NCBI GenBank assembly: GCA_003021015.1
Contig: PXRK01000002.1
Span: 1-64,000 of the forward strand
From: Halobacteriales archaeon QS_4_66_20
GTDB lineage: Archaea > Halobacteriota > Halobacteria > Halobacteriales > Haloarculaceae
Direction: 5' to 3'
Length of the DNA: 64,000 nucleotides
A program made the position numbers and the translations under genes. Positions 18,090-25,738 of this stretch are shown here, in pieces. The notes beneath the pieces are model-generated. The model made no database searches. It worked only from the letters and a program-made list of their open reading frames with translations, and was not told where the DNA came from. How positions within the stretch are numbered: position 1 is the first letter of the stretch; each line of letters begins with the position of its first letter.

Positions 18090-19133
18090 ATGGACCCCGA
18101 CGCTGTCGACGGCGACGGTGCTGGCTCCGGAGGTGTGCGTCCACCGGCCGGCGTGTCAGGCCGGGACGGCCGTCACGACCGGGACTACCTGGATTTCAGG
18201 ACGGTTCTGAACGTCCGGCAACCGGACGGTCTCGACCGGGCTGCCGGGTCGGCGCTCGCCGCGGCGTCGTCGTATCCGGCTACCGACGACGCGGAGTTTC
18301 GGCGCGCCGCAGCGGCCCACGTGTCGTGTGACCCGACAGAGATCGTGCCGGTCGCCGGACGACACGCTGGGATCCGCCTCGCGGTCGCTGCAGCGGTGCA
18401 GCCGGGTGCGGAAGTCCTCGTTCCCGCACCCGGCCGCCCCGCGTACGCCCGCGAAACGCGGCTGCAAGGCGGCGACCCGACGGGCTGTTCGCCGGCGTCG
18501 CTGGTCGAGACGGACCCCGGCAAGTTCGGGCTCGTGGTGGCGTGCCAGCCGAACGATCCGACTGGGGAGGCCTACGATCCGGAGCGACTGCGTGCCTACG
18601 CGGACCGGTGCCGCGAGGCCGACACGCCGCTTCTGGTCGACGAGTCACTGCTCGGCTTTACGCCGCTGTCGTCGCTGGCCGGGGCACCCGGTGTGATCGT
18701 CGTCCGCTCGCTGGGTGCGATCTGCGGGCTCCCGGGTCTCCGCGCGGGCTTTCTCGTCGCGGCGGGCGACCACCGCGACCGGCTCGACACCGCCCGGCTG
18801 ACGTGGGGCGTCGGCACGCCGGCCAGGCTGATCGGGACCGAGTGCATGCGTCGCGAGTCGTTTTTCGACGACACTGTCGAGCGCGTTCGGCGCGAGCGCG
18901 TTCGGATGGCCGACCGGCTCGCCACCCGGTTCGACGTACGCCCGTCGGCGGCGCCGTTCCTCCTCGTCGAACTGCGGACGGCCGGACATGTCGATGCGTT
19001 GCTGGCGACGCTCCGGGACGCGGACATCCTCGTCCGGGACGCACGCCAGTTCAGCGGGCTCGACAGCCACGTCCGCGTGACGGTTCGCACGGCAGCGGAC
19101 AACGAGGCGCTGTTCGACGCGCTCGGCGTGTGA
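18090..19133 (+). CDS. CobD/HisC-like aminotransferase-fold protein lacking the PLP lysine
   Basis: A 347-residue fold-type I PLP-enzyme-like protein, nearest to threonine-phosphate decarboxylase CobD and histidinol-phosphate aminotransferase. Recognisable are YLDFRTVLNV (family: LDFSANTNP), ACQPNDPTGEAYD near residue 155, the pyridine-contacting aspartate in LLVDESLLGF near 185 and GLPGLRAGFLVA near 215. The motif before GLPGLR is normally SLSK or SLTK, with the lysine forming the Schiff base. Here it reads RSLGAICGLPG, with no lysine. It may be a non-catalytic relative or a decaying gene. It lies upstream of minD2. The TGA stop is shared with an inverted-repeat element. Confidence 0.7.
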   Translation: MDPDAVDGDGAGSGGVRPPAGVSGRDGRHDRDYLDFRTVLNVRQPDGLDRAAGSALAAASSYPATDDAEFRRAAAAHVSCDPTEIVPVAGRHAGIRLAVAAAVQPGAEVLVPAPGRPAYARETRLQGGDPTGCSPASLVETDPGKFGLVVACQPNDPTGEAYDPERLRAYADRCREADTPLLVDESLLGFTPLSSLAGAPGVIVVRSLGAICGLPGLRAGFLVAAGDHRDRLDTARLTWGVGTPARLIGTECMRRESFFDDTVERVRRERVRMADRLATRFDVRPSAAPFLLVELRTAGHVDALLATLRDADILVRDARQFSGLDSHVRVTVRTAADNEALFDALGV

Positions 19134-19242
19134 TGCTGATTGTTGTGCGTATGTTCGGCACCACATCGCAGTAGCGGTGGTTTCACGGCCCGAAACTGGA
19201 GTCTGGCGAATACCCAACGGGAAAGAGTCACAACACTCAGTA
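19134..19242 (-). mobile_element. short inverted-repeat element, diverged
   Basis: 109 bp beginning TGCTGATTGTTGTGCG and ending GTCACAACACTCAGTA, flanked by TGA at 19131-19133 (the stop of the CobD-like gene) and TGA at 19243-19245. Its reverse complement aligns loosely over its whole length with the type C copy at 51389-51497, including the CCGTGAAAC core. Confidence 0.65.
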
Positions 19243-19269
19243 TGAGCGGCCGTACAATGGATGCCAGCG

Positions 19270-19276
19270 TTTATAC
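19270..19276 (+). promoter_or_regulatory. TATA box of minD2
   Basis: TTTATAC lies 24-30 bases before the ATG at 19300, which fits a leaderless transcript and supports that start over the ATG at 19261. Confidence 0.5.
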
Positions 19277-19299
19277 CGGAGAGCGAAGCAAACGTCGGC

Positions 19300-20067
19300 A
19301 TGGTCGAAGTGTTCGCGGTCGCGAGCGGGAAAGGGGGGACGGGGAAGACCACGAGCACGATGGCTCTGGGGATGGCGCTCGCCGACGAGTACGACGTGAC
19401 CGTGATTGACGCCGACACCGGCATGGCGAACATGCTGTTTCACGCCGGCCTGGCCGACGCTGACACGTCGCTGCACGACGTGCTCGCCGGGGACGCGCCC
19501 GTCGAGGCGGCCGTCTACAACCGGTTCGGGATGGCGGTCGTTCCCTGTGGCACCTCGCTGTCGGGGTTCCAGCAGGCCGAACCCGACCGGCTGCGGACCG
19601 TGGTCGCGACGCTTGCCGCCGACACCGACGTCATCCTGCTCGACTCGCCGGCCGCGCTCGGGAGTCGCAGCGCCGTCCTGCCGATCGTGCTCGCCGACAG
19701 CGTCGTCGTCGTGCTCCAGCCGACGATCCCGTCGCTCTCGGACGGGCTGAAAGTCCAGGAGTACGCCACGACCTACGGGACGGACGTCGCCGGCATCCTG
19801 TTCAACCGCGTCACCGAAGACGAGGCGATCGACCGGGTCGCGACGAAAACCGAGCAGTACTTCGAGGGCGAGACGCTCGCGACGGTGCCCGAGAGCGACG
19901 CCGTCCGGGCGGCACGGCGTGCCGGCGAGCCGCTGCTGGCGCACGCGCCCGAGTCGACACCGGCAGCGGCCTACCGCGAAGCTGCGACGCGGCTGACCGT
20001 CCATGACCGGCCGGTCGACCCGGTCGCCGACCGGTTCCGGAGCGCCGTCATCCCCGACCACTCATGA
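19300..20067 (+). CDS. minD2: MinD-like ATPase (MinD2)
   Basis: A 255-residue ParA/MinD ATPase. The deviant Walker A is VASGKGGTGKTTST near residue 8. Switch I/A' is VIDADTGMANMLFHAGL near 35, and Walker B is VILLDSPAAL near 110. The C-terminal region lacks an obvious amphipathic membrane-targeting helix. Position after a CobD-like gene and just beyond the ncsA-ftsZ2-cdrSL block corresponds, as I recall, to minD2 of Haloferax volcanii, which affects cell shape and motility. The next gene overlaps by ATGA and is probably its partner. Confidence 0.8.
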   Translation: MVEVFAVASGKGGTGKTTSTMALGMALADEYDVTVIDADTGMANMLFHAGLADADTSLHDVLAGDAPVEAAVYNRFGMAVVPCGTSLSGFQQAEPDRLRTVVATLAADTDVILLDSPAALGSRSAVLPIVLADSVVVVLQPTIPSLSDGLKVQEYATTYGTDVAGILFNRVTEDEAIDRVATKTEQYFEGETLATVPESDAVRAARRAGEPLLAHAPESTPAAAYREAATRLTVHDRPVDPVADRFRSAVIPDHS

Positions 20068-20612
20068 ACGTCCCCCAGGGTAACCTGCTCCGCAAGCGGG
20101 TGGTCACCGACCTCGCGACGCCGCTGTCGCAGGCGCTCGACGCGTCGGTAACGGGGTACGCCCGCCTCGAACCCGGCGACACCCTGCTGCTCGACGCGGA
20201 GGGTGTCGGTGTGATTACGTTCGAGGACGGGGTTCCGGTGGTTGCCTACCACAGCGGCGCCGACAGCGGCGGTGCGGACGCGCTCGCGGACATCGCTGTC
20301 GCCGGCCCCTCGCGGGTCGCGCTGTACGAACTCGACGGCGACGCGCTCGCACAGCTACACGACGCGGACGAGTTGCGCGTCCCGCCTGGGCTGCCGGCCG
20401 AGCGCCTCGCAGGCGACCCCGCGCTGGCCGAACGCACCCGCGAGGCCGCCCCGGCGTCACGCGCCGCGGAACGTGAGCGCGAACAGGACGGGCTCGCAGC
20501 GGTCGAGCAGTTCCTGGACGATGGCGATCGGATCGCGGACATCCGCGAGCGGGCTCGCGATCAGGCGGCGACCCGCGCCGAGGAGTGGGGGTTCGATCTG
20601 CCCGGGACGTAG
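20064..20612 (+). CDS. uncharacterised partner of MinD2
   Basis: A 182-residue protein, no recognised domain. The N-terminal half (about 1-95) looks like a compact beta-rich domain (TLLLDAEGVGVITFEDGVPV, RVALYELDGDAL). The C-terminal half is charged and probably helical (DGLAAVEQFLDDGDRIADIR, ERARDQAATRAEEWGF). Its start overlaps the minD2 stop by ATGA, so the two are co-translated. It occupies the place of the small gene co-transcribed with minD2 in Haloferax. A role in placing or regulating MinD2 is inference only. Confidence 0.7.
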   Translation: MNVPQGNLLRKRVVTDLATPLSQALDASVTGYARLEPGDTLLLDAEGVGVITFEDGVPVVAYHSGADSGGADALADIAVAGPSRVALYELDGDALAQLHDADELRVPPGLPAERLAGDPALAERTREAAPASRAAEREREQDGLAAVEQFLDDGDRIADIRERARDQAATRAEEWGFDLPGT

Positions 20613-20636
20613 CTCCCCGCAGTGCGGACGGCTCAT

Positions 20637-20744
20637 AGTGATTGTTCTGAGTCGTTACCGCTGTCGACCCATCAGACTCCGGTGTCAGCCCGTGACACTC
20701 CCGAAAATGCGATGGGACTCCGAAAATAATCACAACAATCACTA
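20637..20744 (+). mobile_element. short inverted-repeat element, type A
   Basis: 108 bp from TAGTGATTGTTCTGAG to TAATCACAACAATCACTA, flanked by TCA at 20634-20636 and 20745-20747. The right-hand TCA is, on the minus strand, the TGA stop of the adjacent HTH gene. Confidence 0.85.
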
Positions 20745-20975
20745 TCAGACGTGGACCGGGATCCACCAGACCCTGCTTCGTCCCCCGACTTTCTTGCTCT
20801 CGAGTTCGGTCTGCTCCTCGAGCATGTGGAGCTTGTTCAGCGCGGTCCGCCGCGAACAGCCGAGTTCGTCGGCGATCTCGCTAGCAGTGAGCGGCTCGGC
20901 GTAATCCTCGCGCGATTCGAACACCGCCGTGACGTCTTCGAGCGCGAACTCGGTGTCCCTTCCCTGGTTCCCCAT
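20745..20975 (-). CDS. winged helix-turn-helix DNA-binding protein
   Basis: A 76-residue protein formed by one HTH domain: LTASEIADELGCSRRTALNKLHMLEEQ near residues 29-55, then a wing ELESKKVGGRSRVWWIPVHV that ends the protein. It resembles the small MarR/ArsR-like or phage-type wHTH regulators common in haloarchaea. The stop coincides with the target duplication of the inverted-repeat element. It precedes the pilus-like operon on the same strand, at that operon's 3' end, so it need not regulate it. Confidence 0.75.
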   Translation of the reverse strand: MGNQGRDTEFALEDVTAVFESREDYAEPLTASEIADELGCSRRTALNKLHMLEEQTELESKKVGGRSRVWWIPVHV

Positions 20976-21017
20976 ACGGGTGCCGACGACCGCCGCCCCC
21001 TTAGTAATTCCTCCGGG

Positions 21018-21605
21018 TCACCCGGTCCGCCGTTCGACCGTCGTCGAGAACTGGAGCTCCCGATCGGGGGTCGTGACCGTCACGTCGAACGCGGCACCGA
21101 GCACGTGCGTCCGGCCCTGGCGCTCCTGGACGATCACGCCCCGGTCGGCGAGACACCGGCCGAACTCCCTGTCCGGTCCCGACGGACAGTGCCGCGCCGC
21201 CCAGCGCGCCGCGCGCGTCCGGTTGTAGCTGACGGTGAAGGCCGTGCCGCGGTCGAGCCCCGACCGTTCGACCGCATCGATCGTCGATGCGAGCTGCCCG
21301 CGCACGTCGTCGACCGCTGCATCGCGCTCGCGCCAGTCGTACTCGAAGGGTACGTCCGCCGTGGCATCGTGCAGGCCACGTTCGAGGGTCGCTGTGGCCT
21401 GCACGTCCGGCGCAGTCCCGCCGCCCGCGCGGACGTCGTCGTGGTAGCCAAGCTGGAGATACGCGAGGACGAGCGGCACGAGCGCGACCGCGAGCGCGAT
21501 CGCTGCGAGCAACACGAGCTGCCCGCGGTCAGCACCAGTGCGTCCGGTTCCGGCGGCGCGCTCGGTCCCGTCGCATCCGGATGCACCGTTCGGCCTGTCG
21601 ATCAT
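21018..21605 (-). CDS. pilin-like protein of the secretion operon (DUF7261-like)
   Basis: A 195-residue protein with a basic N-terminus, GADRGQLVLLAAIALAVALV as the single hydrophobic helix near residues 27-50, and a large extracellular part (AYLQLGYHDDVRAGG onward). RGQ before the helix resembles the RGQ/RAQ cut sites of haloarchaeal pseudopilins. The start ATG overlaps the upstream stop (ATGA). It is the last gene of the pilus-like operon and probably supplies a minor pilin. Confidence 0.7.
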   Translation of the reverse strand: MIDRPNGASGCDGTERAAGTGRTGADRGQLVLLAAIALAVALVPLVLAYLQLGYHDDVRAGGGTAPDVQATATLERGLHDATADVPFEYDWRERDAAVDDVRGQLASTIDAVERSGLDRGTAFTVSYNRTRAARWAARHCPSGPDREFGRCLADRGVIVQERQGRTHVLGAAFDVTVTTPDRELQFSTTVERRTG

Positions 21606-22012
21606 GCGTACCACACCCGGAGCGTAACCTCGCCGTTGGTCGTCAGCACGCTCGCTGTCCCGACCGCGACCCCGTCGGGCAGCGGGTAGCCGACGGTCCC
21701 GTGGGGCGTCTCGACCCGAAACAGGAGGTTGTCGGGCAGGATCCGGTCGACCCGCCGCTCGAGCGCGTCCCGCTCCCGGGCGAACGCGTCCGCCGAGGCT
21801 GCGACCTCGGCGAGCCGGGTCTGGTCGGCGTGCCGCGGCGGTTCGTTCGCCAGCAGCGTCGCCGCGTCGGCCGCGTAGGTCTCCAGCTGTGCGCGCTGCT
21901 TGGCGGGCTCGTCGTCCGGCACCCCCAGCGCGAACCCGAGCGTGACGGCCGTCAGCAACAGCACCCCCAGCCCGGCCTCGACCGCCGTGATCGACGCCTG
22001 GGCTCTACCCAT
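21602..22012 (-). CDS. pilin-like protein (DUF7262-like)
   Basis: A 136-residue protein. It begins MGRAQASITAVEAGLGVLLL, a short basic head and one N-terminal hydrophobic helix to about residue 30, followed by an acidic alpha/beta region ending EVTLRVWYA. The glutamate a few residues into the hydrophobic helix is a hallmark of type IV pilins. Co-translated with both neighbours by short overlaps. Function inferred from operon context. Confidence 0.7.
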   Translation of the reverse strand: MGRAQASITAVEAGLGVLLLTAVTLGFALGVPDDEPAKQRAQLETYAADAATLLANEPPRHADQTRLAEVAASADAFARERDALERRVDRILPDNLLFRVETPHGTVGYPLPDGVAVGTASVLTTNGEVTLRVWYA

Positions 22013-22676
22013 CGACGGTCACCTCCAGGACGGCCTTCCTGGTTTCGGGCGGGTAGTACGTGACCAGCACGTGGTCGCTGTCGAGCGGGCCCAGCGCCTC
22101 GAAGCGGAGCTGTGTCGTCTCGAACGGCGACAGCGAGAGGTCGAACGTCCCCGCCAGCCCGCCCTCGTCGGCGAGCAGTGTGTGCTCGTTGGCCCACACG
22201 GCGCGAACCGTGGTGTTCGCCGGCGGCGTGAGCGTGAGCGTCACGTTCCCGCTCCGCCGCGGCAGCGTCACCGTCGTGGTGCGCTCGAACGCCGGGCGGA
22301 TCGTCCGCTCCTCGCGGCGCTCGACCAGGACGATCCGTTCGACCGTCGAGCCGCCGTCGACATCACCCGTCGACGCGACCGTCTCGCCGTCGAGCCTGAC
22401 GCGAGCGTCGGCGTCCGCCGACAGCCCGTACCGATCGCTGAGCGCCTCACCGTCCAGCCCCTCGACTTCCCTCTCGTCGAGGACGTTTCGCCGGACGGTC
22501 AGCGGTGCGTCCGCGCTCACGAGCCGGTCGGAGACGCCGACTGCAGCGTTGCGCTCGACCGGCGACCGCTCCGCGCCGGCGAGCGCGCTGTTTGCCGTAC
22601 TGACCGCGAGCACGAGCGCGACCGTGAGCAAAAACAGGGCGATCCCAAGCGCCGGAAGGTCGATCTGTCCTCTCAT
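22005..22676 (-). CDS. pilin-like protein (DUF7263-like)
   Basis: A 223-residue protein that begins MRGQIDLPALGIALFLLTVA, giving an RGQ-type head and one hydrophobic helix near residues 6-30. The exterior part is beta-rich, with TTTVTLPRRSGNVTLTLTPP and FETTQLRFEALGP, as in secreted pilin domains. Overlaps both neighbouring genes by a few bases. Probably a minor pilin or pseudopilin of the same machine. Confidence 0.7.
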   Translation of the reverse strand: MRGQIDLPALGIALFLLTVALVLAVSTANSALAGAERSPVERNAAVGVSDRLVSADAPLTVRRNVLDEREVEGLDGEALSDRYGLSADADARVRLDGETVASTGDVDGGSTVERIVLVERREERTIRPAFERTTTVTLPRRSGNVTLTLTPPANTTVRAVWANEHTLLADEGGLAGTFDLSLSPFETTQLRFEALGPLDSDHVLVTYYPPETRKAVLEVTVDG

Positions 22677-23134
22677 GGTTCTTCCCCGATCGAAAGCCGC
22701 CGGTCGTCGGCCGGCCCAGAAACTGTGACGACGAGCGATCCGCCGCCGTGCCAGGTGCTCTCCTCGGCGGTGACGTTCGCGGGCAGCGACAGCCGCGTCT
22801 CCCCGCCGATCCCGTCCGCCGGATGCTCGAGCGTGAGCGTCCGCCCGGAGAGGACGAGCCGGTAGCTCGCGCCGTCGATCGTGGACGGCACCTCGATCGT
22901 CCGGCGTGCGGACGCGTCGCCGGCGACAGCCGGCGGGGCCCCCTCGATCCCGCCGGCCGCCGTCGCCAGCACGCGGTCGCCCAGTTCCTCGCCCGCCGTC
23001 TCCTCGTAGGCCGGGACGACGCTACCCAGCAACAGCCCCGTCATGCCCGCGACGTACAGCAGCGCGATCCCGGCCGCGAGCGACTTGGCGACGACCGGCG
23101 TCACGGCGCGGTCGTCACGGCGGAGGTCAGCCAT
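22673..23134 (-). CDS. pilin-like protein (DUF7266-like)
   Basis: A 153-residue protein beginning MADLRRDDRAVTPVVAKSLA, then a hydrophobic helix to about residue 38. RAVTPVVA closely follows the RAVSPVIG start of haloarchaeal type IV pilins. The remainder is a beta-rich exterior domain (RRTIEVPSTIDGASYRLVLS). I chose the ATG giving this canonical start; the frame is open further upstream within the neighbouring gene. Confidence 0.75.
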   Translation of the reverse strand: MADLRRDDRAVTPVVAKSLAAGIALLYVAGMTGLLLGSVVPAYEETAGEELGDRVLATAAGGIEGAPPAVAGDASARRTIEVPSTIDGASYRLVLSGRTLTLEHPADGIGGETRLSLPANVTAEESTWHGGGSLVVTVSGPADDRRLSIGEEP

Positions 23135-23840
23135 CGCCCACCTCCAGGGACAGGTCGTGGACGACGAGGTACGCCCGGCGGTCGCCGGGGTACTGCGCGA
23201 CGACGCTTTCGTGCTCATCACCCGAAAAGGTGCGCCGGGTCGTCCGCGCGTTCCTGTCCGTGAAGTACCGCTCGAACGGGCCCGGCGTCGGCGTCTCGAT
23301 GGCCACGGCGAACTCGCCGGTCCCCAGGTCGTACTCGGTGTGGGAGGGATCGATCCGGAGCGTTGTCGTGACCCCGCCGGTGCCGCCCACGGAGACGTGA
23401 CCGGCGTTCAACACCGGCGCGCCGACGACGAGTACGCCGTTCGTCCGGGAGTCAGTGATACTGGGCGCCGAGACCAGCCACGCGCTCGACCCGTGCTGGC
23501 GCACGAGCGCGCCGGCGACCGCCGCGACCCGCCTGTCCCCGCGCTCGAAGACGAGCGCGTCGACCGCGTGGCGCTCGATCACGCGCCCGTCTTTCAGGAT
23601 CCGGAGCGTGCGCTCCTCCGTGCCGAGACTGCCCTCGGAGAAGGCGACCTGCTGGCTGTGCGTGCCGGCCCGGTCGACCGCCCGGAACGCCTCGTCCAGC
23701 CCGTCGGCCACCCTGTCCGCGTCGGCGGCCCCTGCCTGCGAGTCGAGGAGGGTGCCGACGCCGACAGTGAGCCCGCCGAGTGCGACGACAGCGAGGCCGA
23801 GCAGGAGGGCGACGCCGACGACGTGGGACTGCGCGCGCAT
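23127..23840 (-). CDS. pilin-like protein (DUF7289-like)
   Basis: A 237-residue protein that starts MRAQSHVVGVALLLGLAVVA. RAQSHVVG is the usual prepilin peptidase site and start of one group of haloarchaeal pilins. The hydrophobic helix ends near residue 32, then comes a long exterior domain with GNG-like turns (VGAPVLNAGHVSVGGTGGVT). First pilin gene after the membrane platform gene, with one base of overlap. Confidence 0.75.
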   Translation of the reverse strand: MRAQSHVVGVALLLGLAVVALGGLTVGVGTLLDSQAGAADADRVADGLDEAFRAVDRAGTHSQQVAFSEGSLGTEERTLRILKDGRVIERHAVDALVFERGDRRVAAVAGALVRQHGSSAWLVSAPSITDSRTNGVLVVGAPVLNAGHVSVGGTGGVTTTLRIDPSHTEYDLGTGEFAVAIETPTPGPFERYFTDRNARTTRRTFSGDEHESVVAQYPGDRRAYLVVHDLSLEVGDG

Positions 23841-25738
23841 CAGGCCATCCCCAGCCCGGTGAACACGACGTAGGTCACGAGCACGAGCAGCCCGGAGTGC
23901 AAAAGCGCCTCGTACCGACCGCGGCTGGCGGTGCCGGCGAACCAGCCACAGGCGACCACGGTGCCCTGCGCGACCAGGTAGAACAGCGCCCGGTCCCGTT
24001 CGGGGTCGACCGCCTCGGGGTTCAGCGACATCCCGCCGGTCGAGCCCGCGACGTCCGAGAGCTGTGAGAACCCGTCGAGCACCGTGGCGTTGACCGCGAC
24101 GACGATGCCGACGACCAGCAGCGCGGTCGTCCAGCCCACGGCGACGTACACCATCAGCCGCGAGCGGAGCGCCTTGCGTTCGTGGTAGAGGCGGCCGATC
24201 TCAGTTTCGAGCGTTTCGAAGACCCGCTCGGTGTCGCTGCCGGCCTCCAGCGCGCCGACAACGAGCCCCACAGTTTGGGAGGAAAGCGGCGTCCCGACGC
24301 GGTCGACGAACCGGTCCAGCGCCGACGCGCGAACGTCGGCCGTCTCGTCGGCGCTGGTCGTCAGCCCGAGGTTGAACGCCAGCGCCTCGACGTCCGACTG
24401 GAGCGGCCCCAGGTCGACCTCGCGGGAGACCCGCTTGACGGCGTCGGGAAATGGCCGGCCGAGGCTGACGTGCCCGGAGACGGCGTGGACGAAATCGCGG
24501 ATCTCCCTGTCTTTCGCGTCGTCAAGTTTGGCCCGGCGGACGGCGACGACCCCGACAGGGATCCCGTACGCCGCGTACCCGAGCAGCAGGACGTTCGCGG
24601 GGTTGTAGCCGAGCGTCCAGAGCGCGGCCGTGACGAGCAGCGCCGGCGCCAAGAGGACGACCGCCGCACTGGCGGGATTGCTGTGGGTCGTCTCCAGCGT
24701 TGCCCGGATGCCAGACGGCCGCTCGTAGCTCGGCGTTGCACTGTCCGTCGGCCGGAGCGCGACGACCGCCCAGGCCGCACCGGCGCCGACGGCGAGCACG
24801 AACAGCACGCTTGCGTACGTCAGCAGCGTCCGGACCATCAGCGGTCCGAGCGGGGTCGGCACCGTCTCGGTCAGTTCCGGCGAGAGCACGCTCGCGACGG
24901 TGAGGATGAGCACCGACAGCGCCGGGAACACGAGCAACACCACGAACAGCTCCGCGACGAGTTCGAGGTAGCCGCTCGCGCGCTCGTGGACCCGCTCCTG
25001 GCGGTGGCTCAGCAGCCGCCCCTCCATCTGGAGGTACCCCTCCAGGGAGTCCCGCCCCTGCGCGGCGTGTTCCTGGAACTTCAGCAGGAACGGCGACAGC
25101 AGGTCCCGCGACGGCGTGTCCCGGGCGACCATCGACAGCCCCTCGTCGAGGCTGCCGGTGAGCGCCGCCTTGTTGAGCGCGGTCCGGAACGAGCGGGCGG
25201 TCGCCCCGTAGGCTTCCTGGTCGGCGACGCGGCGCAGCATCTCCCGCTGGTCGTTGGTCCCCGAGGCGAGCACCCGCAGGTACCGGACCGCCCCCGGCAG
25301 CGTGCGCTCGATCTCCCGCCGGCGCGTCGCCGCCAGCCGGGCAAGATACACCCGCCCGGCGCGGAGCACGAGCCACCGGAGGACCACGGCCGCGAGACAG
25401 GCGAGCACGACCCCGACGTAGAGCCGGGGGATCGACGGTATGGTCGTCCTGTTGAGCACCGGGAGCCCGTCGGCCAGAAAGCCCAGGATGCGGCCAGTGA
25501 CTGTCGAGGGCAAAAACAGTACTGAAAGCAACAGGACCACGGCAGCGGCGACGGCGACGCTCCAGGCGAGGCCGTACAGCCGGGCGATGAACACGTCGAA
25601 CCCGGTATCGAGCCCCGCGGCGCGGTACCGCCGGCGGTCGCGGTCGTGGACCTGCCGGTCGGCGTGCCGGGAGAACAGGGCGTACAGCCCCCGGTCGAGT
25701 CGCCCGATCCCGTCGCCGGTGTAGCGGCCGGTGCTCAT
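23840..25738 (-). CDS. type II/IV secretion system membrane platform (TadC/GspF family)
   Basis: A 632-residue integral membrane protein with two GspF-type halves. Each half has a cytoplasmic helical domain followed by membrane helices; the first is marked by EIERTLPGAVRYLRVLASGT and the second by EIRDFVHAVSGHVSLGRPFP. About eight hydrophobic segments are seen in all. It anchors the pilus assembly ATPase to the membrane, as PilC does for PilB in haloarchaea. The start ATG overlaps the ATPase stop (ATGA at 25735-25738). The open frame continues upstream into the ATPase gene, but only as shadow. Confidence 0.9.
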   Translation of the reverse strand: MSTGRYTGDGIGRLDRGLYALFSRHADRQVHDRDRRRYRAAGLDTGFDVFIARLYGLAWSVAVAAAVVLLLSVLFLPSTVTGRILGFLADGLPVLNRTTIPSIPRLYVGVVLACLAAVVLRWLVLRAGRVYLARLAATRRREIERTLPGAVRYLRVLASGTNDQREMLRRVADQEAYGATARSFRTALNKAALTGSLDEGLSMVARDTPSRDLLSPFLLKFQEHAAQGRDSLEGYLQMEGRLLSHRQERVHERASGYLELVAELFVVLLVFPALSVLILTVASVLSPELTETVPTPLGPLMVRTLLTYASVLFVLAVGAGAAWAVVALRPTDSATPSYERPSGIRATLETTHSNPASAAVVLLAPALLVTAALWTLGYNPANVLLLGYAAYGIPVGVVAVRRAKLDDAKDREIRDFVHAVSGHVSLGRPFPDAVKRVSREVDLGPLQSDVEALAFNLGLTTSADETADVRASALDRFVDRVGTPLSSQTVGLVVGALEAGSDTERVFETLETEIGRLYHERKALRSRLMVYVAVGWTTALLVVGIVVAVNATVLDGFSQLSDVAGSTGGMSLNPEAVDPERDRALFYLVAQGTVVACGWFAGTASRGRYEALLHSGLLVLVTYVVFTGLGMA

